Source of the DNA: Lolium rigidum
Lineage: Eukaryota > Streptophyta > Magnoliopsida > Poales > Poaceae
Direction of reading: 5' to 3'
Length of the DNA: 64,000 bases
Assembly (NCBI RefSeq): GCF_022539505.1
Contig: NW_025899904.1
Coordinates: 1 to 64,000 of the forward strand
The notes under the pieces are model-generated. The model was given only the letters and a program-made list of their open reading frames with translations. It had not been told where the DNA came from and did not search any database. The translations under genes were made by a program, and so were the position numbers. How positions within the stretch are numbered: position 1 is the stretch's first letter; the number at the start of each line of letters is the position of its first letter. Shown here piece after piece: positions 1 through 12,169 of this stretch.

Positions 1-9
1 GGCGCCAAT
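1..9 (-). other. Primer-binding site of a minus-strand Gypsy element
   Basis: On the minus strand the LTR ending in TTGTCA is followed at once by ATTGGCGCC, the start of a primer-binding site common in grass Gypsy elements. The window begins inside this site, so the rest of the element lies to the left and cannot be seen. Confidence 0.6.
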
Positions 10-396
10 TGACAAGGGATTAACTTATCAATGCCTATGGATTATAGGCTAGGGTTTAGTTAGAAGTAGAGGGCAAGTAGATCTCGAAGGTTTCAGCCGA
101 AAAGTACTCGACGAATATGAAAACTAGGGTTTTGCAGACAATGATTCGATGATCTCTTCGTCCTCGACTCCCCCTTTATATAAGAGGTGGAACCGAGGGT
201 TTCGTTTTGTACAAGTTACAGAGTCCGGGACGGTTTCTAACTCATCCCGCCAGATTACCAATAACACTTCCTATTACAACTCTATCTTTTCCTTTAACAC
301 ATCTTGGGCTTCCGAATCTTCTTATTCTTCGGGTAGTGGGCCTTCAATAAACCCCGGGTACTATATTTGGCAGGCCCATTTGGGATGCCTATGTCA
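10..396 (-). repeat. 5' LTR of a minus-strand Gypsy element
   Basis: A 387 bp LTR read on the minus strand. It starts TGACATAGGC at 396 and ends CTTGTCA at 10, so it has TG...CA ends. A good TATA box (TTATATAAAGG on the minus strand) lies near 175-187. The adjoining PBS marks it as the 5' LTR of an element extending left out of the window. On its right side it interrupts the internal region of a SIRE-like Copia element; the flank CTAAT at 397-401 would be one copy of the target-site duplication. The family was not identified. Confidence 0.7.
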
Positions 397-2752
397 CTAA
401 TCTTGGGGGAGCTCTCCTATATTTGTTATAATGCTTAAACTTCTCTTGATCTTTATCAAAAAATTGGTTTTGGGAGACATAAATTTTCTTTTTGGTACTT
501 TGTGCCATCATAAAAAGTGTCGAGGGTTTGGTTTATTTGTTGGAACCTTGCTCTCTTGGGAGTTGGTTATCTCATTCCTTTGTGCTTAGGTTTAATTAGC
601 TTCTTATAATGAGATAAGTCTTTGGGGTCAATCTTGTGTTGATTTGATTCTTTGATATAATTTGGACAACCATTGTCTCTTGGTTTATTTGGTGTTTTGT
701 CCAAATTGTATCTTCCTTTGGTTCTTGAAAGTATTGTGCATGCATATTTAATATATGTATATCTTATGGCATGTGTCACTTTCTTTGATCCAATATATAG
801 GGTAAACTCCATCAAATCCTAATTTGACTAAGATGTGCATGAAATTCAATTTCATATCTATATGCATATAGAATTGTGGAGTTTGTCCTATATGTTGTAG
901 TGTGTCTAACTACTTCGGACCCAATTAGTTTGGGGACCATTTTGTACTTACCTTTGTGTTAGGTACAATGGATATGCATTGAATGCTTGTCTCACTCTTG
1001 GAAAGAAGTGGTGACTCAATGGTAACTTGAGGCAAGCTAGGATGATCAACGAACACATATCTACTACATCCACACCAATGCTATCTTGGTAACAAGTATC
1101 TTCTCATGCATACTTTTCTTGTATCCAACCTTATGGTTGCATCTTGGCATGAATCTTTTGATTTGCAAATGTTGTGCTTCTTGCAAAAGTCTTTATGAAA
1201 CCTATTTATTGTGAATGTGAGTAATTTGAGATGAGTGCATTTGTTGGGAAGTATTTTAAATCATGCTCATGATTCATCCATCCCAACTATGCCTATCTAG
1301 CAATTTTGTTGCATATCAATTCCTCAAGGCTCTCACATGTGCAATATAGATGAAAGTGCAAATTTAGTTACTTCTTTTGGTATCCCCGTTTGTGATAGTT
1401 GTTGCCTTTCTCAAATGCATCCCAACTATCTTCTATCCCTTGTTGATATTTGTGATGTATTTTAGTTGTTTGTGGTTGAAGTTCATGAATGTACAATAAG
1501 ACAAAATTCAGCCTTTGGCCATGCTATTAAGCAAAAATTCTTATTGGTATATTGCATGACTTCGTCTTGGATATCATACTATTTTTCTTGCGTATCTATT
1601 TTATGTGTGCATGTTTCTTTGTGGATAAATATCTTTGTGATATTGCCCACTTAGAGAAACTTATACACATAAGAGATGATACATCTCCTTTTGATATCTT
1701 ATTTATTTATTGCGTTTTGATTGGTCATGCTAAGCAATATAATTCATTGAAGACTATGATGATGCTTTTTGCTCATCCTTGTAATAGTCTTATAATATGC
1801 TTTATCATGTCTTTCACATATCCTCTTGGTTGAGCCTTTTTTATTATGGTGCCTCTTACTTGTTGCTCAACTATTTGTTTGTTGCAAGTGTTTAGCTTAC
1901 TTTTCTATCTATGATCTATTACAAATGTTTGTGTTTTAAATGAGGGAGTGAGGATTCCATGTTATGCATATTGTATTCAAATGCAACATTTTATTTTATG
2001 CATGTACATTGGGGAGCTTCCTCATTTGATTTAGAACACTATCTTGTGGTGATCATTAGAGTTTGATTCACTTGGTATCTTTTGTTTTTGAATGATATTA
2101 TGGGAGTGATGATTCCATGTTTGTTCACTTTATACTCCAATGCAAATTGTCTAGTTTTGTGCACAAACCTTGGGGAGCTTCCTCATATTATTTAGAGCAA
2201 TCTTCTTGATCTTATCATAATATCTATCTTTCTTTTGGTATCCTCTTTGTGGTTCATTTGGTTGCTTGCTTCATTTGTTGAAGCTTCTAGACTTTGTTAT
2301 CTTTTTGCAATCTTTGATCCTATCTATAGTGTGATTCCTTCCGAATATTCGTCATTGGATATGTGCATTTGATTCCACTCAAATTATGAGAAATGCACAC
2401 GCTATGGAGGAACTCTCACTATATTGGCCTTCTAAAATTTTCACCCATTTCGGCAATTGGTGCCAATGGGGGATAAGTTTGGAGGGTTTAAGGGAATTTG
2501 GTTATGTCTTTGCTTTGTGCTTAAGCATGTGCCTTTATTGCATTGCATTGCATCTTGTTGCTTTGCATAGTTGAATATTTAGAGGAAACTCCACTAGGCT
2601 TTGAATGCCAATATATGCAATGAAAGTCAAGATCATTCACACATGCATATATTATGGGGGAGTTTGCTCTATATATTCAACTTATTTGTTACTTAAATTC
2701 CTTATATAAACCCTCTCAAAGAGATTGTCATCAATTACCAAAATGGGGGAGA
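397..2752 (+). mobile_element. 3' internal region of a SIRE/Maximus-like Copia element
   Basis: AT-rich sequence with no convincing reading frame. Short open frames here lack known domains. It contains repeated GGGGGAG and GGGGAGCTTCCTC tracts and ends with a polypurine tract (AAAATGGGGGAGA, 2740-2752) directly before a long LTR, which fixes the orientation as plus. This matches the long non-coding or env-like 3' part of SIRE/Maximus-type Copia elements. Its 5' part has been displaced by the Gypsy LTR at 10-396. Confidence 0.65.
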
Positions 2753-5286
2753 TTTAAAGTGCATGGAGCCCCCATGTGTGGTTTTGGTAATTAATGACAA
2801 TCCCTATGGACTAATGTTTGCATTGAGTTATATTTGTAGGAGTTGTCCATAGGCAATTCTTGAACCATATGTTGGCTTCAAGGTTGCAATAAGAAGAAAT
2901 TGTTGAAGGATATCAAGTGTCAAGTGTGTCTTGAAGATGAAGATGAAGTGAGCCCTCAAGTTACTTCAAGGCATCAACATGATGAAGAATGAAGAAATGA
3001 AGTGCAAGTTCAAGATGAGCCAACTCGAAGAGTTCATAAGCTTGAAGCTTGCCATGGAGAAATGATGTGCAAGTTCAAGATGAGCCATCTCGAAGAGATC
3101 CTTTGCTTGAGTCTTGCCATCCATATGGTGATCATGGATATGTGAAGATGCGCCGAAGAAGAAGCTCTCCCATGGTGGATTATGGGGCAGCAATCCACAT
3201 GGTGGTCATGGTTATGTGAAGATGCGCCGAAGAAGAAGCTCTCCCATGGTGGTTTATGGGGGAGCAATCTACAAGACTTCGTCAAGCAAGCACAAGCAAG
3301 AAAGGCGTTCCATCTTGTTGAGGTCAAGATCGTCATCATCAAGCTCAAGTGGAATGCGCAAGTATAAGGTTTGCTCGTGATAGGGTTTCTTTCTCACCGG
3401 TCTCATAATGTAGTTGGAGACCGGTTTATAGTTTAGTTGCCGTACTATCAAGAGGGCTCTCGAGTGAGTAACTCGATCGTATCGTTCGGAGAGAGCTCAA
3501 ACCTTTGCATCCTTGCATCATCTTTCTTGGTTGTTATTTGGACCTTATCCATGTGATGTTTTAGAGCTTGTGCTTATTCTCATGACAAGCTCTAGTTCAT
3601 CGAAAACGGATTTTGCATAGATCACTTGTTGCGTTTTCGAGTTTGGTTCATCATCTTTCTTGGTTATTATTTGGATCTTATCCATGTGATGATTTAGAGC
3701 TTGTGCTTATTCTCATGACAAGCTCTAGTTCATCAAGAATGGTTTTTGCACGGGCAACTTGTTGCATTTTCAAGATTGGAGGTTTTACCGGTATGTCTTT
3801 TTTAGATAGGTCAAACCTTTCATCATTTGTTTCTATCCTCCCTTGTTGGACTATGATGGTTTCCTGCATGATCTTGTAGAGCTTGTTCCTACCTTTAAAA
3901 CAAGCCCAAGATCATCAAAATCGGAGTCCGGATGCTAAAGTTATGCCCGTTTCAGTTTGATGTTTCGCCAGTTTTCAGGGGGGCGGATATTCCGGCCCAA
4001 GTTTGGGGCGGATAATCCGCCCCCCCCGGAAAAATCCGGTTTTTGGACAAATCCGGGCAAATATCCGGCCAAATGTCCGGCCCCCATCCAGGGGCATGTT
4101 TTCTCATGGTCCTTAGCCGTTTTTCGGGGCCCGAATATTTTGCAAATATCCGGCCCGGAAAATCCGGCCTGAGCTGACCCAAACGGTCATATTTCGATGG
4201 GAGGGGGTATTTAAGCCCCCCTTCTCCTCCTTGGGCAGCTACCTCTTCCCCTTTGTGCTCTCCACCATTGTTGACCTTGAGAGCTTCCCTTTCCCTCTAC
4301 TCCTCCTATGCTTCTTGAATCTTTTTGAGGGAAAAGGAAGAGGAGATCTAGATCTACATTCCTACCAATCAAATCCCTCTCTTTGTGAGGGGAATCCACT
4401 AGATCTAGATCTTGGAGAAATTTGGTGTTCCTCCTCTTATTTGTTCTTCCTCTCTTATTCCCCCAATAGCTTTTGTAGCTTTGTTGGAATTTGAGAGAGA
4501 AGGACTTGAGCATCTTTGTGGTGTTCTTGCCATTGCATTTGGTGCATCGGTTTGAGTTCTCCACGGTGATTCGTGGTGGTGAAAACAAGAAGGTTGTTAC
4601 ACTTGGGTTCTTGGAACCCTAGACGGATTCTAGGCCTTTGTGGCGATTTGTTGGGAGCCTCCAATTAAGTTGTGGATGTGTGCCCCAATCTTTGTGTAAG
4701 GCCTGGTTTCCGCCTCGAAGGAAATCCCTTAGTGGAACCGTGACCTAGGCCTTTGTGGCGAGGGTCACCGGAGATTTAGGTGAGGCGCCTTCGTGGCGTT
4801 CGGTGTGTGGTGTGAGTACCGCATCTTGGGGTGAGGCCTTTGTGGCGTTGGTGTGCATCGAGCAACCACACCTCAAGGTGAGCCTCTTGTGGCGTTCGGG
4901 AGCACTAAGCAACCGCACCTCTCCACCGGAGATTAGCACTCGCAAGAGTGTGAACTCCGGGATAAATCATCGTCTCCCGCGTGCCTCGGTTATCTCTATA
5001 CCCGAGCTCTTTACTTATGCACTTTACCTTGTGATAGCCATCGTGCTTGAAGTTATATATATCTTGTTATCACATACTTGCTTGTATTGCTTAGCATATG
5101 TTGTTGATGCACATAGGTGAACTCTTGCTTAGAATAAGTTGTTGGTGCACATAGGTGAACCATAGTACATAGGCTTTGGGCTTGACAAAGTAAACGCTAG
5201 TTTTATTCCGCATTTGTTAAGCCCATCTCGTAAAAGTTTTAAATCGCCTATTCACCCCCCCTCTAGGAGACATCCGTGTCCTTTCA
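2753..5286 (+). repeat. 3' LTR of a plus-strand SIRE/Maximus-like Copia element
   Basis: A 2.5 kb LTR. Its start, AAGTGCATGGAGCCCCC, follows the polypurine tract, and it ends CCCCCCTCTAGGAGACAT...CCTTTCA, the usual end of this Copia group. A TATA-like TATTTAAG lies at 4208-4215. The LTR carries a 74 bp tandem duplication (from about 3127 and 3201), a 133 bp tandem duplication (from 3516 and 3649) and a stretch dense in ATCCGGCC-type motifs (about 3970-4175). The first bases are decayed (no clean TG), so the start is approximate. Confidence 0.75.
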
Positions 5287-5966
5287 CCCAGTACCACCGG
5301 GTCAACTGCCGACCAGCTCGGCACCAGCTCGGCACCAGCTCGGCAGGCCGGGCCAGACACAGGAACCCGGTAGCAGCACCCGGCTGGCTGGGCTGGCTTC
5401 CGAAAATTTCGGCAGCAGAACTCGGCAGATCGGTTCTGGTACCGAAAATTGAGAAAGACCTCTTTTGTTAGAATTTCAACACTGGCATGTACATATAGAG
5501 ATGAAGGATAGAATAGGTTGGACTAGAGAGAGCTTAGATTCTAGACATGCCCATTGGTAAGAAGAAAATCAAATTGCAACAATGAGCATGATTTCGAATT
5601 AAGCACGAACTGAAAATATAAGATATGTCACTTAAGATCATATTGCCTCAAAAGATGAGTAAGCTAAGATGTATAGGAGGCAAATAAAAGGGCGGGGGAT
5701 TTCTCCCCCTTATGTGAAAGTGAAAATTTCATGAGACCTCGAAGAGACATGCTTGGGTCCATGTTTTAACATTGGTTCTATTAATGTTGCACACATAGGT
5801 ATGCATCATACCAAGACGTGGTAAGATGACTATCGCCATATGTGTTGCACAACTAAGCTAGATAGCTAGTTAAATGCAAGAATATAATGCAAGAAGTTGG
5901 TCAATCTAAGTTGTTAGGATCAAGAATACCAAGTTCTCCTCTCAAGTTCACAAACCGGGCTTCATC
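5287..5966 (-). mobile_element. Non-coding 3' region of a minus-strand Copia element
   Basis: No gene is visible. The first 170 bases contain three tandem copies of a CAGCTCGGCAC unit (about 5310-5345) and resemble the CCGG-rich part of SIRE-type LTRs. The remainder, up to the RNase H end at 5967, is plain AT-rich sequence and probably the 3' untranslated part of the minus-strand Copia element that follows. Confidence 0.45.
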
Positions 5967-7071
5967 CTAAGGCTTAGTGAAAATATCCTCCAATTGGTAA
6001 GTTATTCCCACATGAGTGAGTTCAATGTCCCTATTGGCAACATGGTCACGTAGCGAGTGATGGCGAATGTCAATATGTTTGGTGCGACAGTGTTGAACTG
6101 GGTTATTGGCGATCTTTATTGCACTTTTGTTGTCACATAGAAGAGGCACCATACCAAGAGACACACCATAGTCTTTCAAGGTTTGCTTCATCCATAACAA
6201 CTGAGTGCAACAAGATGCTGCTGATATGTATTCGGCTTCGACGCTAGATAGGGCAGTGGAGTTTTGTTTCTTAGATGACCAACTCACCAATGACTGGCCA
6301 CTAAATTGGCAAGCCCCGGAGGTAGACTTCCGATAAATCTTATCACCATCCCAATCGGAATCGGAATAGCCTATTAGTTCAAAGGTTGACCCCTTTGGAA
6401 ACCACAACCCGAGAGTAGGAGTAAGAACAAGGTATCTTAAAATCCGTTTGACCGCCACCAAGTGGCTCTCCTTAGGAGCAGATTGAAAATGAGCACACAT
6501 CCCGACACTTAACATGATATCCGGCCTAGAAGCACAAAGGTAGAGCAAGGATCCAATCATGGAACGATATACCTTTTGATCCACATCCTTCTCACCATCA
6601 AGCTGCCCCTTCACAGGCATGGGTGTCTTCATTGGGTTTGCTTTGGTCATGTTAAACTTCTTGAGCATGTCCTTCACATACTTTTCTTAAGAGATGAAGG
6701 TGCCTTTTGCAAGTTGCCTCACTTGGAAGCCTAGAAAGAACTTCAACTCTCCCATCATGGACATCTCAAATTTCCTAGTCATCAATAGCTCAAAGTCTTT
6801 GTTATGATTAGGGTTAGTTCTACCAAATATAATATCATCAACATATATTTGATATAGAAATAGGCCACCCCCTTTAACCCGCTTGGTGAAAAGGGTTGAA
6901 TCAACCGTACACATGCTAAACCCATCCTTGAGTAAGAAATCCCTAAGGTACTCATACCAAGCGCGTGGAGCTTGCTTGAGACCGTAGAGTTCCTTATGGA
7001 GTCGATACACATGGTTGGGACGGCATGGGTCTTCAAAACCCGGGGGTTGAGCCACATATGCAGTTTATTTT
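5967..7071 (-). pseudogene. Copia polyprotein, C-terminal RT and RNase H (broken)
   Basis: The C-terminal third of a Copia pol. The right part (6687-7055) has reverse-transcriptase motifs: [15 protein letters not shown], then the YVDDI catalytic box. The left part (5967-6677) is RNase H, with GYSDSDWDGD, the EAEYISAA block, DNKSAI and the final HIDIRHH. The two parts are one frame separated by an in-frame TAA near 6687, apparently from a former CAA codon. Domain order and the long coiled-coil gag upstream fit the SIRE/Maximus lineage. The frame continues at 8683 beyond a solo LTR inserted between the RT blocks LNGLL and VAQPPGF. Non-functional. Confidence 0.85.
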
Positions 7072-7076
7072 AGGAG

Positions 7077-8677
7077 TGATGGCGCGTGATGCACACGTCC
7101 ATTGGGAACCCCAAGAGGAAGGTGTGATGCGCACAGCAGTAAGTTTTCCCTCAGAAAGAAACCAAGGTTATCGAACCAGTAGGAGATGAAGGCCACGTGA
7201 AGGTTGTTGGTGAAGGAGTGTAGTGCGGCGCAACACCAGGGATTCCGGCGCCAACGTGGAACCTGCACAACACAATCAAAATACTTTGCCCCTACTTAAC
7301 AGTGAGGTTGTCAATATCACTGGCTTGCTGTAAACAAAGGATTAAACGTATGGTGTGGAGAATGATGTTTGCTTGTGAAGAACAATAGAGAACAGAGATT
7401 GCAGTTGATTGTATTTCAGATGTAAAAGAATGGACCGGGGTCCACAGTTCACTAGTGGTGTCTCTCCAATAAGATAAATAGCATGTTGGGTGAACAAATT
7501 ACAGTTGGGCAACCGACAAATAGAGAGGGCATAACAATGCACATACATATCATGATGACTACTATGAGATTTACTTAGGGCATTACGACAAAGTACATAG
7601 ACCGCTATCCAGCATGCATCTATGCCTAAAAAGTCCACCTTCGGGTTAGCATCCGCACCCCTTCCGGTATTAAGTTGCAAACAACGAGACAATTGCATTA
7701 AGTATGGTGCGTAATGTAATCAACACAAATATCCTTAGATAAAGCATCGATGTTTTATCCCTAGTGGCAACAAGCACATCCACAACCTTAGAACTTTCCG
7801 TCACTCGTCCCAGATTCAATGGAGGCATGAACCCACTATCGAGCATAAATACCCCCTCTTGGAGTTACAAGTATCAACTTGGCCAGAGCCTCTACTAGCA
7901 ACGGAGAGCATGCAAGATCATAAACAACATATATATGATAGATCAATAATCAACTTGACATAGTATTCCATATTCATCGGATCCCAACAAACACAACATG
8001 TAGCATTACAAATAGACGATCTTGATCATGATAGGCAGCTCACAAGATCTAAACATGATAGCACAAGAGGAGAAGACAACCATCTAGCTACTGCTATGGA
8101 CCCATAGTCCAAGGATGAACTACTCACGCATCAATCCGGAGGCGGGCATGATGATGTAGAGTCCTTCGGTGATGATTCCCCTCTCCGGCAGGGTGCCGGA
8201 GGCGATCTCCTGAATCCCCCGAGATGGGATTGGCGGCGACGGCGTCACAGTATGTTTTCTCATATTGTGGCTCTCGGTACTAGGGTTTTCGCGACGGAGT
8301 GAATAAATAGGCGAAGGGGCAGAGTCGGGAGGCGGCCGAGGGGCCCACCCCACAGGCCGGCGCACCCCCTTCCAGGCCGCGCCGCCCTAGGGTGTGGGGC
8401 CACCTTGGCCCCTCTCCGTCTCTCCTTCGGTGTTCTGGAAAGCTCCGTGGAAAATAAGACCGTGGGCTTTTGTTTCGTCCAATTCCGAGAATATTTCCTG
8501 TGTAAGATTTATGAAACCAAAAATAGCGGAAAACGAGAACTGGCGCTTCGGCATCTTGTTAATAGGTTAGTGCCGGAAAATGCATCAAAATGATATAAAG
8601 TGTATATAAAACATGTGAGTATTGTCATAAAACTAGCATGGAACATAAGAAATTAAAGATACGTTTGAGACGAATCA
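7077..8677 (-). mobile_element. Solo LTR of a Gypsy (Athila-like) element inside the Copia RT
   Basis: A 1601 bp solo LTR in minus orientation. It starts TGATTCGTCTC at 8677 and ends with the CGCCATCA type of terminus at 7077. It is flanked by a perfect 5 bp target-site duplication, AGGAG, at 7072-7076 and 8678-8682, and it splits the Copia RT frame exactly there. Only one LTR and no internal sequence remain, so it arose by recombination between the two LTRs. It is the same LTR type as the one at 60017-61609. Confidence 0.88.
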
Positions 8678-8682
8678 AGGAG

Positions 8683-9573
8683 ACCATTCAAAAATGCCCT
8701 TTTCACATCCATTTGATATAGCTTGAAATTGTGAAAAGATGTAAATGCAAGCAAAATACGAATAGCTTCAATACAGGCAACCATCGCAAAGGTGTCCTCA
8801 TAATCCATACCTTCTATTTGGGTAAACCCTTGCGCCACTAAACTTGCTTTATTTCTTTTGACGATGCCATTCTCATCTTGCTTGTTCTTGAACACCCATT
8901 TGGTCGTAATGACATTGATGTGATGATCTTTGGGTTTCTCAACTAGAGACCATACTTCATTGCGGGTGAAACATTCCAATTCTTCTTGCATGGCAATTAC
9001 CCAGTCCGGATCAACCAAGGCTTCATGTACCTTGAGTGGCTCAAAACTAGACATAAAAGCATGATGTTGACAATAAGTGATAAGTAATGCATGGTGTCTA
9101 CGAGTTACCACTCCTCTTGATATGCTACCAAGGACTTGATCTACTTTCATGCCACTTGCCCTTGAAGTAGCCTTGATCTTCTGAATGGTTCCTTCATGAT
9201 CAATAAATTCATCTCTTGCTAGTACTTGATCATGAGGGACAACTCGAGCTCGACCATGGGTTGAGGATGTTTCTTGATTAGCATCATGGTATTGCTCAGC
9301 GGGTTGAGAGTTTTCTTCTTGTTCTTCGGAATGTGGCTCATCTTGAGTAGAGGATAAATCTTGAGCTGCACTTGATGGTTTAGCTTGAGTAGAGCTAGGC
9401 TCCACTTGGGCTGAGCTTGAGACTTCTATTCCATCATCTTGATCATCAGTATGAACTTCCGTGGGCCGGATGTTTCCAATGCCCATAAGCTTGATGGCAT
9501 TAGAAGGATCATCATCACCTGCAACACATGGAACAACTTGCTCCACTTGGGAGCCATTATTCTCCAAGAACAC
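8683..9573 (-). pseudogene. Copia polyprotein, spacer and N-terminal RT
   Basis: Minus-strand reading frame. The N-terminal half is an acidic, Ser/Gln-rich linker (many SSTQ and SSAQ repeats) that follows integrase. The C-terminal half is the start of the Copia reverse transcriptase: TTKWVFKNKQDENG, LVAQGFTQIEGMDYEDTF and YQMDVKRAFLNG, where the Asp of QMDV is the first catalytic residue. The frame runs into the solo LTR at 8677, which is why the reading diverges after LNGLL. In-frame continuity with the integrase part is lost near 9573. Confidence 0.82.
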
Positions 9574-10444
9574 TACGTCACAAGATACTCCAATAGCCTA
9601 GTGGACTTGTTGTAGTATCTATAGGCATGGGAGTTCTTCACATATCCAACAAATGTACCCTCTATAGTTCTAGCTTCAAATTTACCGAGCTTCCCTCTAT
9701 TGTCCTTAACAAGACATTTGCATCCAAAGACACGAATGTACATGACATTGGGCTTTTTATCTGTGAGAAGCTCGTATGGAGTTTTATTATGCAGAGGACA
9801 GAGAAAGAGCTGGTTGGAGTAGTGAACAGCTGTAGAGATGGCTTCTTCCCAAAAGTTATGGGGTGACTTGAATTCACTTAACATAGTTCTTGCCATCTCA
9901 ATAATAGTCCGGTTCTTCCTTTCAACAACACCATTTTGCTGAAGGGTGTATGGAGCTGAAAACTCATGCTTGATGCCCTCATCATCAACAAAATATTGCA
10001 TAGTGTAGTTCTTGAACTCGGTGCCATTGTTGGCCCTTATTGCCTTGATCTCATATTCATACATACGTTGAGCATTCTTGGCGAAGATGATGAAATCCTA
10101 TATGTCTCATCCTTAGACTTAAGGAGAAAGACCCAAGAGTATCTTGAGTAATCATCAACAATGACCAGTCCATACTTGCTCCCACCAAGAGTGTCATAAT
10201 GTGATGGCCCAAAGAGATCCAAGTGAAGGAGCTCCAAAGGCCTAGAAGTGGTGACGATACTCTTGATAGGATGTCTCTTCTTGAGTTGCTTTCCAGCTAC
10301 ACATGCACTGCATACATGATCTTTCTCAAAGGAAATGCCGGTTAGTCCCACAATGTGCTCACCCTTTAGGAGTTGTTTAAGATTTCTCATATTGACATGA
10401 CCAAGGCGGCGATACCACAACCAACCTTCATCACGTTTGGCCAT
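9573..10444 (-). pseudogene. Copia integrase domain (frameshifted)
   Basis: Copia integrase in two overlapping frames. The N-terminal part (10037-10444) has the zinc-binding HHCC region, with WYRRLGHVN, then CSACVAGKQ, and the start of the catalytic core (LHLDLFGP, VDDYSRYSWVF). The C-terminal part (9573-10064) carries the rest of the core: NGTEF, then YTLQQNGVVERKNRT with the catalytic Glu, then the FGCKC block. A frameshift lies near 10040-10090. Together they are the usual DDE integrase found upstream of RT in Copia elements. Not functional. Confidence 0.83.
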
Positions 10445-10849
10445 TAGACATGTGGAGAGAGAGATGGGCTCTCTTTCGAGAGGTCAACCACGTAAAGGTT
10501 GTTCTCCACATATCCAACGAGGACCAATTTGAGATTATCACTCCTAAATACTTTCACACAATATTTAGTAAAATATGAATTATAGCCGGCATCTGCAAGA
10601 TGATATATAGAAAGCAAATTATAGCCAAGGGATTCAACAAGCATGACCGTCTCAAGGCACAAGTCCTTAGAGATTGCCACCTTGCCATACCCAAGTACCT
10701 TTCCCTTTGAGTTGTCACCAAAGGTAATGCTTGACTTATTGTTAATATCCTCCATGAATTGGTCAACACACCTCTTCCTCCGGTCATATGATTGGTGCAT
10801 CCACTGTCAAACACCCATTTTGGACCACCGGAGGAATACCCCTACAAAA
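10444..10849 (-). pseudogene. Copia aspartic protease region (frameshifted)
   Basis: The protease between gag and integrase. The active-site block FDSGCTNHMTG is read in one frame (10780-10814). The downstream body, with VLGYGKVAISKDL and YNLLSIYHLADAGY, is read in another (10444-10800), so a frameshift follows the active site by a few codons. Its position between gag and integrase is normal for Copia. Confidence 0.78.
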
Positions 10850-12083
10850 TCAAGTAGGGGTTTTAGGAACCCATCGATTAATGAGTTCCTTTGTAATGGC
10901 AACAAGATCTTTTGGTACCCAGATTGAGTACCCTCTGTAAGCATAGCCATTACGAGGGCCAACATATTTAGCATAAACATCACCATAATAATCAACAAGT
11001 AAAGTATAGTGATTGTTAGGTCCCGTGCGGTCACCACTAGTGGCTTTGCCCTTTGAGGCTTTGCCGTCATTAGTGACCTTATTGTTCTTCTCTTGAGCAG
11101 GTTTCTCCTTCTTGTAGTTGTTCTTCTTGTAGGGATTGGGAGCATACCCAAGTCCATACTTTTGATCGTTTGACCTTTGCTTACTCAAAAGGTCATCCCA
11201 TCCCATCTTATTCTTGGCGGTGGTGAACTTGGCTAGTTCCTTTGTCAACCTAGCATTTTCCTCAAGAATAGTTGCTTTCTCACAAGCCAATTCATTAGGA
11301 TAATAGTTGAGACCATATTTGGTTACCAAAGATTCAAGATATACATTGGTCTCAACATATAAAAAGCTCTTCTTTCAAATGAACATGTTCCTCAACAAGT
11401 TTAGCATGCTCATAAGTAAATGAAGTAGATGAACTTGCAATATTTTCGGCAACAATGAGATCATTCAATGATCCAAGAGCCTTCTTATAGGTATTTTGGA
11501 GTAGGTCATGGTTCCCTCCAAGTTTCTTGAGTTCATCCTTAACAAGCCTGTTAGCTTTTTCAAGGTGGTCAAGATCCTTAGTGAGAGAAGCATGAGCAAC
11601 TTCAAGCTCCTTCTTTGAAGCATGTAGCTCTTGGGCCATTAATTGATCCCTTTCAATAGTTTCTTGGTCCTTAGCTAATTTATCTAGTTCAAAAGTTTTA
11701 ACTAGTTGCTTAAGGCCTTGAGATATGCACCTTTCGTTCTTCAGCTCTTATATTAGGAGATTGAATCTCTGTTTCTCATCATTTAAATGATATTCTAATT
11801 CCTCAATGGACTTTTCCCTTTCTTTGAGGGAGTCCATCAAGTAATCGAACTTGACAAGAGCATCACCACGAAGAGTGCATCTAACTTTGTAAAGTTCCTT
11901 AAGCATAGCAACTTCATCTTGATTATCAATTTCATTATCAAGAATACTAGATAAGGAAGGTGGGGATTCCATTACCTTTGCTTCCCTTGCCATTAGACAA
12001 GAGCCGACGATCGTAGAGGGGGAGATGTCATCGGAGTCATCATCATGTGTTGTTCTTGCCATAAAGGGAAGAACCAATATCAT
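10850..12083 (-). pseudogene. C-terminal half of a SIRE-like Copia gag (coiled coil)
   Basis: Three minus-strand frames (10850-11329, 11352-11639, 11748-12083) separated by stops or frameshifts. They are rich in Lys, Glu and Leu with heptad spacing (blocks such as LTKDLDHLEKANRLVKDEL). An acidic DDDSDD segment lies at the start and a basic tail near the protease. Long coiled coils of this kind follow the gag core in SIRE/Maximus elements. The usual N-terminal gag half is missing: beyond about 12.1 kb the sequence changes to an LTR fragment in the opposite orientation. Confidence 0.75.
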
Positions 12084-12169
12084 TTGGCGTTGAAGACTCC
12101 GTTGAAGACCCTTCTTCTTCCTTGAAGGGGTAAGGAGACCAGTGCAAAAAGCTCAAGACATTTCTCTCT

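Noticed and set aside
1466..1833. Two overlapping plus-strand frames in the SIRE 3' region (possible env-like gene)
   Set aside because: Short, hydrophobic by base composition, no signal peptide plus transmembrane layout that could be trusted.
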